Positions 44,610-52,311 of a DNA stretch of 64,000 nt are shown piece after piece. The translations under genes were made by a program, and so were the position numbers. Location of the stretch: contig NZ_CALXEG010000002.1 of the NCBI RefSeq assembly GCF_944387275.1, positions 62,001 through 126,000 of the forward strand, read 5' to 3'. The notes beneath the pieces were generated by a model. That model was given only the letters and a program-made list of their open reading frames with translations, was not told the origin of the DNA and made no database searches. How positions within the stretch are numbered: the stretch's first letter is position 1; each line of letters opens with the position of its first letter. The DNA is from an uncultured Pseudoflavonifractor sp. Lineage in GTDB: Bacteria > Bacillota > Clostridia > Oscillospirales > Oscillospiraceae.

Positions 44610-45053
44610 ATGGATAAGAGCGTCATTATTTCCATCAAGGGCAGGCAGTCCTACGAGAACGTGGAGGACGAGACCATCGAGCTGGTCACCGAGGGCCTGC
44701 TGGCCAAGGAGGGCGAGGGGGAGTACACCCTCAGCTACCAGGAGAGCGAACTCACCGGCCTGGAGGGCACCCTGACCACCTTCCAGATCGAGGACGGCCG
44801 CATCACCCTCATGCGCCACGGGGAGGTCAACTCCCAGATGGTGTTCGAGGAGGGCCGCCGCCACCTGTCCATGTACAACACCCCCTACGGGGCCCTGGCC
44901 GTGGGCATCAAGACCCACCACATGGACTGCCGCATGGACGAGCACGGCGGCAGCATTGAGATCAACTACGCCATTGAGATCGAGCATGCCGTGGCGGGGC
45001 AGAACCTGTTCCAGATCCAGGTCCGGGAGAAGCCCCCGGTGCTCCGGCAGTAA
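44610..45053 (+). CDS. DUF1934 beta-barrel protein (YwiB-like)
   Basis: 147 residues, all-beta pattern typical of the calycin-like DUF1934/YwiB family: ISIKGRQSYENVEDETIELVTEG at the start, TTFQIEDGRITLMRHG and MVFEEGRRHLSMYNTPYG in the middle, and alternating strands to the end. The function is unknown. The gene almost always stands directly upstream of argS in Firmicutes, as here (53 bases), so its co-expression with arginyl-tRNA synthetase is well supported by context. Confidence 0.88.
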   Translation: MDKSVIISIKGRQSYENVEDETIELVTEGLLAKEGEGEYTLSYQESELTGLEGTLTTFQIEDGRITLMRHGEVNSQMVFEEGRRHLSMYNTPYGALAVGIKTHHMDCRMDEHGGSIEINYAIEIEHAVAGQNLFQIQVREKPPVLRQ

Positions 45054-45106
45054 GTTCACGGGCGGCAGGGGCCGCCCTTTACCAGATATTGATGAGGTGA
45101 TTTGAG

Positions 45107-46855
45107 ATGTCCAACATGATCCAGTCCGCCAAGGACCAGGTGGCGTCCCTGACCCAGGCGGCCTACGAGAAGGCCGCCGCCGATGGGCTCCTGCCCGCCG
45201 GCGCCCAGGTAAAGGCCACCATTGAGATTCCCAAGGACGTGTCCCACGGGGACTACGCCTCCTCCTTTGCCATGGCCGGGGCCAAGGCCCTCCACATGGC
45301 CCCCAGAGCCATCGCCCAGATCATTCTGGACCACCTGGAGCTGGAGGGGACCTACTTCCAGAGCGCCGAGATCGCCGGCCCCGGCTTCCTGAACTTCCGC
45401 CTGGGCAGCCGCTGGTACGGCGAGGTCATCGCGGACATCGAGCGGGAGGGCGCCGCCTACGGCGCCGTGGACGAGGGCCACGGCGAGAAGGTGATGGTGG
45501 AGTTCGTCTCCGCCAACCCCACCGGTCCCATGCACATCGGCAACGCCCGGGGCGGCGTGCTGGGCGACAGCTTGGCCAGCGTGCTGGAGCGGGCGGGCTA
45601 CAACGTGTGGCGTGAGTTCTACGTCAACGACGCCGGCAACCAGATCCACAAGTTCGCCATGTCCATTGACGCCCGGTACCGCCAGCTCATCCTGGGGGAG
45701 GAGAACGTGCCCTTCCCCGAGGACGGCTATAAGGGCGACGACATCAGAGAGCTGGCCGCCGCCTTCCGGGCGGAGCAGGGCGACAGCTGGATGGACAAGA
45801 GCGAGGAGGAGCGCCAGGAGGCCATGGCCAACTTCGGCCTCAAGCGCAATATCCCCAAGATGCAGGAGGACCTGCGCCGGTACAAGATCGAGTACGACGA
45901 GTGGTTCCTGGAGTCTTCTCTCCACAACAGCGGCTATGTGGCCGAGACCGTGGGCCTGCTCACCGACAAGGGCTGGACCTACGAGAAGGACGGCGCCCTG
46001 TGGCTCAATACCATTGAGCTGCTCAAGGAGAAGTACATGCGGGAGGGCAAGACCCGGGAGCAGGTGGACAAGCTGGACCTGAAGGACGACGTGCTCCGCC
46101 GGGCCAACGGGTTCTACACCTACTTTGCCGCCGACATCGCTTACCACCGCAACAAGCTGGAGAAGCGGGGCTTCCAGACCGCCATCAACATCTGGGGCGC
46201 CGACCACCACGGCCACGTGGCCCGGCTCCAGGCGGCTCTGGACGGCCTGGGCCTGGACGGCTCCCACCGCCTGGTGGTGGTGCTCATGCAGCTGGTGAAC
46301 CTGCTCCAGGACGGCAAGCCCGTCCGGATGAGCAAGCGCTCCGGCAAGGCCATCGCCCTCCACGACCTGCTGGACGAGGTGAGCGTGGATGCCTGCCGCT
46401 ACTTCTTCAACTCCCGCTCCTTCACCAGCCCCCTGGACTTTGACCTGGACCTGGCCGTCAAGGAGGACTCGGACAACCCGGTGTACTACGTCCAGTACGC
46501 CCACGCCCGGATCTGCTCCCTGGTGGCCCGGATGAAGGAGGAGGGGGCCGGCGTGTCCGCTGCCGCCGACATCGACGCCTCTGTGTTCACCACCCCCGAG
46601 GAGCTCTCCCTGGTCAAGACCCTCTCCCTCTTCCCTGAGGAGATCCGCCTGGCCAGCCGGGACTACGACCCCTCCCACATCAACCGCTACCTGCTCACCC
46701 TGGCCGGCGATTTCCACCGGTTCTACAATTCCTGCCGCATCAAGGGCGAGGAGAAGCACGTGCTGGCCGCCCGGCTCAAGCTGGCGGACACTGTTCGGTC
46801 CGTGCTGGCCAACGGCATGGCCCTCATCGGCGTCACCGCCCCCGAGAAAATGTAA
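45107..46855 (+). CDS. argS: Arginyl-tRNA synthetase
   Basis: 582 residues. The N-terminal Arg-S additional domain is followed by the HIGH-type motif in SANPTGPMHIGNARGG (about 137-152) and the KMSK-like MSKRSGKAIAL (about 408). The C-terminal DALR anticodon-binding domain ends the protein (LTLAGDFHRFYNSCRI). The class I enzyme charges tRNA-Arg with ATP and needs the tRNA for activation. It is the second gene of the DUF1934-argS unit, closed by a strong terminator. Confidence 0.97.
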   Translation: MSNMIQSAKDQVASLTQAAYEKAAADGLLPAGAQVKATIEIPKDVSHGDYASSFAMAGAKALHMAPRAIAQIILDHLELEGTYFQSAEIAGPGFLNFRLGSRWYGEVIADIEREGAAYGAVDEGHGEKVMVEFVSANPTGPMHIGNARGGVLGDSLASVLERAGYNVWREFYVNDAGNQIHKFAMSIDARYRQLILGEENVPFPEDGYKGDDIRELAAAFRAEQGDSWMDKSEEERQEAMANFGLKRNIPKMQEDLRRYKIEYDEWFLESSLHNSGYVAETVGLLTDKGWTYEKDGALWLNTIELLKEKYMREGKTREQVDKLDLKDDVLRRANGFYTYFAADIAYHRNKLEKRGFQTAINIWGADHHGHVARLQAALDGLGLDGSHRLVVVLMQLVNLLQDGKPVRMSKRSGKAIALHDLLDEVSVDACRYFFNSRSFTSPLDFDLDLAVKEDSDNPVYYVQYAHARICSLVARMKEEGAGVSAAADIDASVFTTPEELSLVKTLSLFPEEIRLASRDYDPSHINRYLLTLAGDFHRFYNSCRIKGEEKHVLAARLKLADTVRSVLANGMALIGVTAPEKM

Positions 46856-46864
46856 TTTTGCCTT

Positions 46865-46902
46865 ACAACAATCCCCCGCTCATCTGAGCGGGGGATTGTT
46901 TT
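46865..46902. terminator. Terminator of argS, shared with the convergent small membrane gene
   Basis: ACAATCCCCCGCTCA (46868-46882) pairs with TGAGCGGGGGATTGT (46885-46899), followed by TTTG. Confidence 0.93.
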
Positions 46903-46903
46903 G

Positions 46904-47182
46904 TCACTCGCACTCCACCTGGGTGTACGCCTCTGCGCCGCAGGCCTCATGGCCCTCCTCGTCCTGGGGCGGGAACAGGGCCAGGGACGCCCCGAAGAGC
47001 AGCGCCGCCAGAATCGCCACCGCCTGCACCTTGTTCTCCTTCAGCAGATGGCCGTACTCCTCCCACAGGGGGAGCCTGAGGCCCTCACCCAGCTTCTCCG
47101 CGCCGTAGCAGATGATCAGGGCAATGACCGCGCAGCACGCCAGCCGCACCGCCGTGTCCCGCTTGTTCTCCTTCCGCTCCAT
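46904..47182 (-). CDS. Small membrane protein, unknown
   Basis: 92 residues from MERKENKRDTAVRL, with GGAGGCGGCGGTG upstream. Two membrane spans are predicted (about 10-27 and 50-67), then an acidic C-terminal tail with Cys (EEGHEACGAEAY). The longer frame upstream includes the divergent transketolase promoter and is unlikely. No family was recognised. It is convergent with argS and divergent from the transketolase genes. Confidence 0.65.
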   Translation of the reverse strand: MERKENKRDTAVRLACCAVIALIICYGAEKLGEGLRLPLWEEYGHLLKENKVQAVAILAALLFGASLALFPPQDEEGHEACGAEAYTQVECE

Positions 47183-47265
47183 CACCGCCGCCTCCTTCCG
47201 CGCCTGTATCACCAGTATATGCGCCCCGGCGGCGGGCATGTGAGGAGGAACGGCGTATATTCTGT

Positions 47266-47294
47266 TTGACCGGTGCTCTGCGCCATGATATAAT
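47266..47294 (+). promoter_or_regulatory. Promoter of the transketolase genes
   Basis: TTGACC (47266-47271), 17 bases, TATAAT (47289-47294); a leader of about 120 bases follows. Confidence 0.88.
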
Positions 47295-47421
47295 CTAAAA
47301 TGGATGTGAATTGGCATATTGTGCCGGAACTTTGACGCAATATTACCCGTCCGCAGCTGGACTGTATTTTACTTTCCCTGACGTCTGAAGAAAAAGGGAA
47401 AATGAAGAAAGGAAGGATTCC

Positions 47422-48273
47422 ATGGAACCCAAAGAGATCCAGGAGCTGGCAATCACCGCCACCAAGGGCCGGCTTTTGGGCCTGTCGGCCATCTACCGCG
47501 CCGCCTCCGGCCACACCGGCGGCTCCCTGTCCGTGATGGACATCCTCACCGTCCTCTATTTCCATGAGATGAAGGTGAACCCCGACCAGCCCAGGGACCC
47601 TGACCGGGACCGCCTGGTGCTGAGCAAGGGCCACTGCACCCCCGCTCTGTACTCGGTACTGGCCCTGCGGGGATTCTTCCCCGTGGAGGACATGCAGCTC
47701 TTCCGCAGCATTGACGGCCACTACTCCGGCCACCCCGATATGGTCCACGTAAAGGGCGTGGATATGTCCACCGGCTCTCTGGGCCAGGGGATCTCCGCCG
47801 CCGTGGGCATGGCCCTGGCGGGCAAGATCGACAAGAAGGACTACCGGGTGTACGCCATTCTGGGCGACGGCGAGCTGGACGAGGGCCAGGTGTGGGAGGC
47901 CGCCATGTCGGCCGCCAAGTACAGCCTGGACAACCTGTGCGCCGTGGTGGACTATAACAGAATGCAGATCGACGGCACCACCGACGATGTGATGCCCCTG
48001 GGCGACCTGTCCGCCAAGTGGGCCGCCTTCGGCTGGAACGTGATCGAGACCGACGGCCACGACTACGCCGCCCTGGCCGACGCCTTTGAGCAGGCCAAGA
48101 CTGTGAAGGGCAAGCCCACCGTGGTTCTGGCCCACACCGTCAAGGGCAAGGGCGTGTCCTTCATGGAGGGCGTGTACACCTGGCACGGAAAGGCCCCCAA
48201 CGACGAGCAGTACGCCCAGGCCAAGGCCGAGCTGGAAGCACATCTCAAGCAGCTGGAAGAGGAGGGGAAGTAA
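47422..48273 (+). CDS. Transketolase, N-terminal (TPP-binding) subunit
   Basis: 283 residues. It corresponds to the first half of transketolase: SGHTGGSLSVMDILTVLYF, the TPP-binding GDGELDEGQVWEA followed by DYNRMQIDG (the GDG...N motif), and KGKGVSFMEG near the end. Split transketolases with separate N and C parts are common in Firmicutes and archaea. With its partner it moves two-carbon units between sugar phosphates in the pentose phosphate pathway. The partner starts one base after this gene's stop. Confidence 0.93.
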   Translation: MEPKEIQELAITATKGRLLGLSAIYRAASGHTGGSLSVMDILTVLYFHEMKVNPDQPRDPDRDRLVLSKGHCTPALYSVLALRGFFPVEDMQLFRSIDGHYSGHPDMVHVKGVDMSTGSLGQGISAAVGMALAGKIDKKDYRVYAILGDGELDEGQVWEAAMSAAKYSLDNLCAVVDYNRMQIDGTTDDVMPLGDLSAKWAAFGWNVIETDGHDYAALADAFEQAKTVKGKPTVVLAHTVKGKGVSFMEGVYTWHGKAPNDEQYAQAKAELEAHLKQLEEEGK

Positions 48274-48274
48274 G

Positions 48275-49225
48275 ATGGCAGGAAGCATCGCGACGAGAGC
48301 CGCCTACGGCGCGGCCCTGATTGAGCTGGCCAAGACCCACCCGGAGCTGCTGGTCCTGGACGCGGACCTGGCCCAGGCCGTCAACACCAGCAAGTTCGCC
48401 CAGGAGTATCCCGACCGCCACTTTGACATGGGCATTGCCGAGGGCAACATGACCGGCGTGGCCGCCGGTCTGGCCACCTGCGGCAAGCACCCCTTTATCA
48501 ACACCTTCGCCATTTTCGCCACCGGCCGGGCCTGGGAGCAGGTGCGCAACTCCATCGCCTATCCCGGCCTGCCCGTCACCGTGGTGGGCTCCCACGGCGG
48601 CCTCTCCGTGGGCGAGGACGGCGCCACCCACCAGTGCATCGAGGACCTGAGCAACATGCGGGTCATCCCCGGCATGACCGTGGTGGTGCCCTGCGACGGC
48701 AACGAGATGACCTTTGCCACTGAGGCCCTGCTGAACCTGAATGCCCCCGCCTACCTGCGTCTGGGCCGCATGGCGGTGGACAACGTCACCGACGAGCTGC
48801 CCGGCTACAAGTTCGAGCTGGGCAAGGGCGTCACCATGCGCGACGGCAGCGACGTGACCGTCATCGCCTGCGGCCTCATGGTCCAGGAGGCCCTCAAGGC
48901 CGCCGAGACCCTGGCCGGCGAGGGCATCTCCGTCCGGGTCATCGACATGCACACCATCAAGCCCCTGGACGAGGAGCTGGTGCTCCAGGCCGCCAAGGAG
49001 ACCGGCGCCATTGTCACCAGCGAGGAGCACAATATCGTGGGAGGCCTGGGTGCCGCCGTGTGCGAGTACCTGTCCCAGGCCTGCCCTGTGCCCGTGGTGC
49101 GCCACGGCGTGGAGGACTGCTTCGGCCGCTCCGGCCCCGCCAAGAAGGTGCTGGCCGCCTACGGCCTCAACGCCGAGGGCCTGGCCAAGAAGGTGCGGCT
49201 GGCTGTCAGCCTGAAGAACCGGTAA
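48275..49225 (+). CDS. Transketolase, C-terminal subunit
   Basis: 316 residues, directly following the N-terminal subunit, so the two are made in equal amounts. The pyrimidine-binding domain has DADLAQAVNTSKF, the catalytic Glu region MGIAEGNMTGVAAGLA, the TFAIFATGRAWEQVRN stretch and HGGLSVGEDGATHQ. The C-terminal transketolase domain contains IDMHTIKPLDEELV. The two subunits together form one active enzyme. Confidence 0.93.
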   Translation: MAGSIATRAAYGAALIELAKTHPELLVLDADLAQAVNTSKFAQEYPDRHFDMGIAEGNMTGVAAGLATCGKHPFINTFAIFATGRAWEQVRNSIAYPGLPVTVVGSHGGLSVGEDGATHQCIEDLSNMRVIPGMTVVVPCDGNEMTFATEALLNLNAPAYLRLGRMAVDNVTDELPGYKFELGKGVTMRDGSDVTVIACGLMVQEALKAAETLAGEGISVRVIDMHTIKPLDEELVLQAAKETGAIVTSEEHNIVGGLGAAVCEYLSQACPVPVVRHGVEDCFGRSGPAKKVLAAYGLNAEGLAKKVRLAVSLKNR

Positions 49226-49247
49226 GAACAGAGACGATGCCAAAACC

Positions 49248-49280
49248 AGCGGCAGGCCGCAGCTGCGGCCTGCCGCTTTC
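49248..49280 (+). terminator. Terminator-like hairpin after the transketolase genes
   Basis: A perfect 15-base palindromic stem (49248-49262 with 49263-49277), with only TTTC after it, so a possible partial terminator. Confidence 0.6.
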
Positions 49281-49316
49281 AATGCCCGAGCGGGCGGTAA
49301 GAAAGGAGAATGTGCT

Positions 49317-50144
49317 GTGATCAAACTGATTGCCACTGACATGGACGGCACATTGTTGAATGATGACCACGCGATGGTGTCCCAGCGCAACGTGGACGCC
49401 CTCCGCAGGGCGGCGGAGCAGGGCATTGAGGTGGTCATCTCCAGCGGGCGGACCTGGAGCCTGCTGAAGGAGATCGCGGACCAGCTGGGCGTGGTGCGCT
49501 ATGTGGTCATGTCCAACGGCGCGGCCGTGCTGGACCGGCAGACCGGGGAGTGGGTGCTCCAGAAGGGCATGCCCAAGGAGCAGGCGCTGAAATTCGTGGA
49601 GATCCTGCTCCGGTACGGCGCGGGCTTTGAGCTCTTCTGCGAGGGCCAGAACTACGTCGACCGGCGGTATGAGGCGCTTGTCATGAAGGAGGCACCCTCC
49701 GCTGCGTATGGGGCCATGTTCCGCCGGCAGGCCATGATCGTGGACGACCTGCGGCCGGTGATCGAGAAGAAGCTGGTGGAGAAGCTCTATGTATTCCATG
49801 TGGAGCCGGGCACCCAGGGGCGGATCGAGGAGGAGCTCAGAGCTGTGGGCCCCTATGAGTCCGCCTGCGCCTATGAGTCCAACATGGAGATCACGGCTCC
49901 CGGCGTGGACAAGGGAGAGGCGCTGAAGGAGCTGTGCCGGAAGCTGGACATTGATGCTTCGGAGGTCATGGCCTTCGGCGACGCGGACAACGACCTGGGG
50001 ATGCTGGCCTGGGCGGGCTGCTCCTTTGCCATGGCAAACGGTACGGACAAGGCCAAGGCGGCCGCCAAAGGGCTAACCGGTACCAACTCCGACTCCGGCG
50101 TGGCCCAGGGCGTAGAGCGCTGGGCGCTGGCACAGCAGAACTGA
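49317..50144 (+). CDS. Cof-type HAD hydrolase
   Basis: 275 residues with a GTG start after AAAGGAG. HAD motif I is IATDMDGTLLND (nucleophile Asp8, Asp10), motif II VVISSGRTW, motif III Lys in the region of the cap (VDKGEALKEL) and motif IV FGDADNDLGMLAWAG. The C2-type cap between motifs II and III is typical of Cof/YwpJ phosphatases, which dephosphorylate sugar phosphates, nucleotides or flavins. The natural substrate is unknown. Confidence 0.9.
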   Translation: MIKLIATDMDGTLLNDDHAMVSQRNVDALRRAAEQGIEVVISSGRTWSLLKEIADQLGVVRYVVMSNGAAVLDRQTGEWVLQKGMPKEQALKFVEILLRYGAGFELFCEGQNYVDRRYEALVMKEAPSAAYGAMFRRQAMIVDDLRPVIEKKLVEKLYVFHVEPGTQGRIEEELRAVGPYESACAYESNMEITAPGVDKGEALKELCRKLDIDASEVMAFGDADNDLGMLAWAGCSFAMANGTDKAKAAAKGLTGTNSDSGVAQGVERWALAQQN

Positions 50145-50156
50145 ACACCGGAAAAG

Positions 50157-50190
50157 AAAAACAGCCATCCCTCCAGGGATGGCTGTTTTC
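50157..50190 (+). terminator. Terminator of the Cof gene
   Basis: AAAACAGCCATCCC (50157-50170) pairs with GGGATGGCTGTTTT (50175-50188). Confidence 0.92.
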
Positions 50191-50269
50191 ATGTGTAAAT
50201 CCGTGTGTAAATTTCGATGTACAGATATTGCGGATCTGTCAGACTTCAGATTTAAAAAGGGAGGAGCGG

Positions 50270-50905
50270 CTACACGGGATATTCCTTTAGTTCGTTCAAA
50301 AATTCCTGATAGTTTTCTTCAGACCAATAAAATGTCAATTCGTCTTCCGTGTACTCCGCCGGAGTGTCTCGCATAAAGTTGCTGCCAATATCGTAATCAA
50401 ATCTTTTCAGCACAGCTTCTGCAAATTCGCGGAAAAACATTCCGATTCCAGTGATGACATTGCCGTCTTCCATGATGGGCTTGTGTATAAAGTTTTCTTT
50501 TTGGATAAAGGAGAAGGTATCTGCAAACTGCATAAAATACCCTGCGGTGAATTTCTTACCGTTTAAAATACCTGCCTTTGACAATAGGGCTGGAGAGGAC
50601 GAGATTGCCGCAAAGACAACGGGGGTATTAACTCCGCCTTTGAGAAAATCGATCAGCGTTTCATCAAACAAAGCGGGCATCGGATTGATGGTTCCAGGGA
50701 GAATGACGCAGTCATAATCCGTGATAGTCACGTCTGCTGTTGTTTTGGTAGGGAAAACACGCAGGCCTTCTTCGCTGCGGTATTCTCTGTTCTCGCTTGC
50801 AATATAATCGACTGTTTCGCCGAACCAGACCGTCAGGGCAGAGGTCAGACAGGTAATCTCTTGCAGGGAAAAGTCGGGATATAATAGCACGGAAAATTTT
50901 CTCAT
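50270..50905 (-). CDS. DJ-1/PfpI-like protein with Ser at the nucleophile elbow
   Basis: 211 residues. The alpha/beta fold of the DJ-1/PfpI (class I amidotransferase-like) family is visible: KFSVLLYPDFSLQEI at the start, the DCVILPGTINPMP loop and the nucleophile elbow VVFAAISSSPALLSKAG. Most members have Cys at the elbow (A-I-C-x-x-P); here Ser stands there, so the usual Cys chemistry is absent. Codon use is markedly lower in GC than the neighbourhood, which suggests recent transfer. A near-consensus TATAAT lies 21 bases upstream of the start. Confidence 0.8.
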   Translation of the reverse strand: MRKFSVLLYPDFSLQEITCLTSALTVWFGETVDYIASENREYRSEEGLRVFPTKTTADVTITDYDCVILPGTINPMPALFDETLIDFLKGGVNTPVVFAAISSSPALLSKAGILNGKKFTAGYFMQFADTFSFIQKENFIHKPIMEDGNVITGIGMFFREFAEAVLKRFDYDIGSNFMRDTPAEYTEDELTFYWSEENYQEFLNELKEYPV

Positions 50906-50970
50906 CGGAGCACCTCTATAAATTATAATGTAAATTTATTCTAGCATGGACGTCTGAAATTTACAATAAA

Positions 50971-51008
50971 GCAAAAAGAGAGACGGGCTTTTCAGCACGT
51001 CTCTCTTT
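50971..51008 (-). terminator. Terminator of the GNAT gene
   Basis: AAAGAGAGACG (50975-50985) pairs with CGTCTCTCTTT (50998-51008); on the minus strand the hairpin is followed by a T run. Confidence 0.8.
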
Positions 51009-51077
51009 GGAAAATAGGATAGCAGAACGGACAACACACGGGCTTTTTGCGGTGCTGCGGTGTAAGCGCAGGGGATC

Positions 51078-51605
51078 TTAAGACTGAAATGCGTCCTTTA
51101 CGTAGCTTATAAAATCCTTCTCAACCAATTCATAATCAATAGAAGACTGAAGGCGGCCAAGCTGATCTTTCCAAGCATCCACGTTCGTTCTCACCTTGCG
51201 GAAACCAAGGGATTCATAGACATGTTGTGCCCGTGTGTTCTTCACATTCGTGTCGAGAATGATTTTGGAATAGCCGTTTCTGAACAGCCAGCCAATCAGC
51301 AGACTCAGGACTTTTCTGCCCACACCACGATTTTGACAATCGGTTTCACAGAGCTTGATGCCGACTTCGGCCACACCCACGCCTGCATTACTATAACTGC
51401 ACTCACCGATCAGACGATCGTCTTCCTGAATGATGATGCAACCCTTGTTAAGTCCTTTGATGACCTCGTCCTCAGTCGTCCCCACGCCATTGGGGAAGCC
51501 TGCGTGCGCCATCACAGCACCGTCGTTCCACCAGGCGGCGAGCTGCTTTGCATCGGCGGCTTCGGCTTGTCGGATGGTTAAATTTTCGTATTGAATCGTT
51601 TCCAT
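51078..51605 (-). CDS. GNAT-family N-acetyltransferase
   Basis: 175 residues; METIQYENLTIRQAEAAD, with GGAGG seven bases upstream (a second ATG one codon earlier is possible). The GNAT acetyl-CoA site is CQNRGVGRKVLSLLIGWL (Q-x-x-G-x-G), with the preceding strand AEVGIKLCE and the following NTRAQHVYESLGFRKV, the classic C-terminal motif. The target of acetylation is unknown. It belongs to the low-GC patch with the DJ-1-like gene and is read towards it. Confidence 0.9.
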   Translation of the reverse strand: METIQYENLTIRQAEAADAKQLAAWWNDGAVMAHAGFPNGVGTTEDEVIKGLNKGCIIIQEDDRLIGECSYSNAGVGVAEVGIKLCETDCQNRGVGRKVLSLLIGWLFRNGYSKIILDTNVKNTRAQHVYESLGFRKVRTNVDAWKDQLGRLQSSIDYELVEKDFISYVKDAFQS

Positions 51606-52154
51606 CATCTTTCCTCCGTTAAAAATTCCATGTAAGAGCAGGGAAGGGGGATGGCGCATTTGTGCGTGCGTATAACAGTGTCGGATCAATGCGAACCTTG
51701 CCCCATGTTCAAGTCCGCGCCCAAACCCAGATCGCAACCCAGCGCAATGGCAGTATTATAGGGTTTTTCCGCGATAAAGTCAATTGTCGCGCCGCGCATC
51801 ACAATGGACTTGGCCCTTTCCAACACCAGTTGTCCAATCCGCTACTTATGAACCGTACGCTTCCGGCAGGTGCGGCGCTTTTGGGGGCGCTCATGATCGC
51901 GGCCTTCGCCGGGGATCATCTGGCCGGCGCTGCCGAGGCTATGGTTACCCTGCTTGAAGTGACACCGGGAGGCTGCCGTGCCTGTACGGGAAAAACTGGA
52001 TGCGCAGCAGGGACCGGAGACGTCCAAGAAGTTTCTGGACGAGGTCAAGGGACAAAATACCGCCGGAAGTGCAAAATTAAATTGAGTTCCATGGCGCGTT
52101 TTTGAATTTGAAAAGGGTTTGACTTTAATTTTATAAGATTCTTTTGCTTTTCGA
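51606..52154. other. Gene-poor stretch with degenerate coding sequence
   Basis: No convincing intact gene was found. On the plus strand, 51840-51960 reads like a sugar-kinase tail (RTLPAGAALLGALMIAAFAG), and on the minus strand 51695-51835 reads a protein-like fragment (VMRGATIDFIAEKPYNTAIA) ending in a stop. Neither has a start signal. Together with the low-GC neighbours this looks like decayed, partly foreign DNA. Confidence 0.35.
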
Positions 52155-52183
52155 TTGCCAAGCGGGCTTTAGTATGATATAGT
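52155..52183 (+). promoter_or_regulatory. Promoter of gltBD
   Basis: TTGCCA (52155-52160), 17 bases, TATAGT (52178-52183). Transcription would begin near 52190, directly in front of the leader hairpin. Confidence 0.75.
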
Positions 52184-52196
52184 GTAAAGAAGAACA

Positions 52197-52248
52197 AAGA
52201 CGTTCGTTTGCGGAGGGAGTATGCCTCCGCATGCGAGCGTCTTTTTTG
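52197..52248 (+). terminator. Leader terminator/attenuator upstream of gltB
   Basis: A 20-base stem (52197-52216 with 52223-52242, a few G-U or mismatched pairs) followed by TTTTTT. It lies between the promoter and the gltB start, so transcripts must read through it to express the genes. Confidence 0.75.
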
Positions 52249-52311
52249 TTGCGGTGCCGGCCCAAAAGGCCGCCGCAGCGTGACGTTTTACGCCGGGAAG
52301 GAGAAGTAGCA

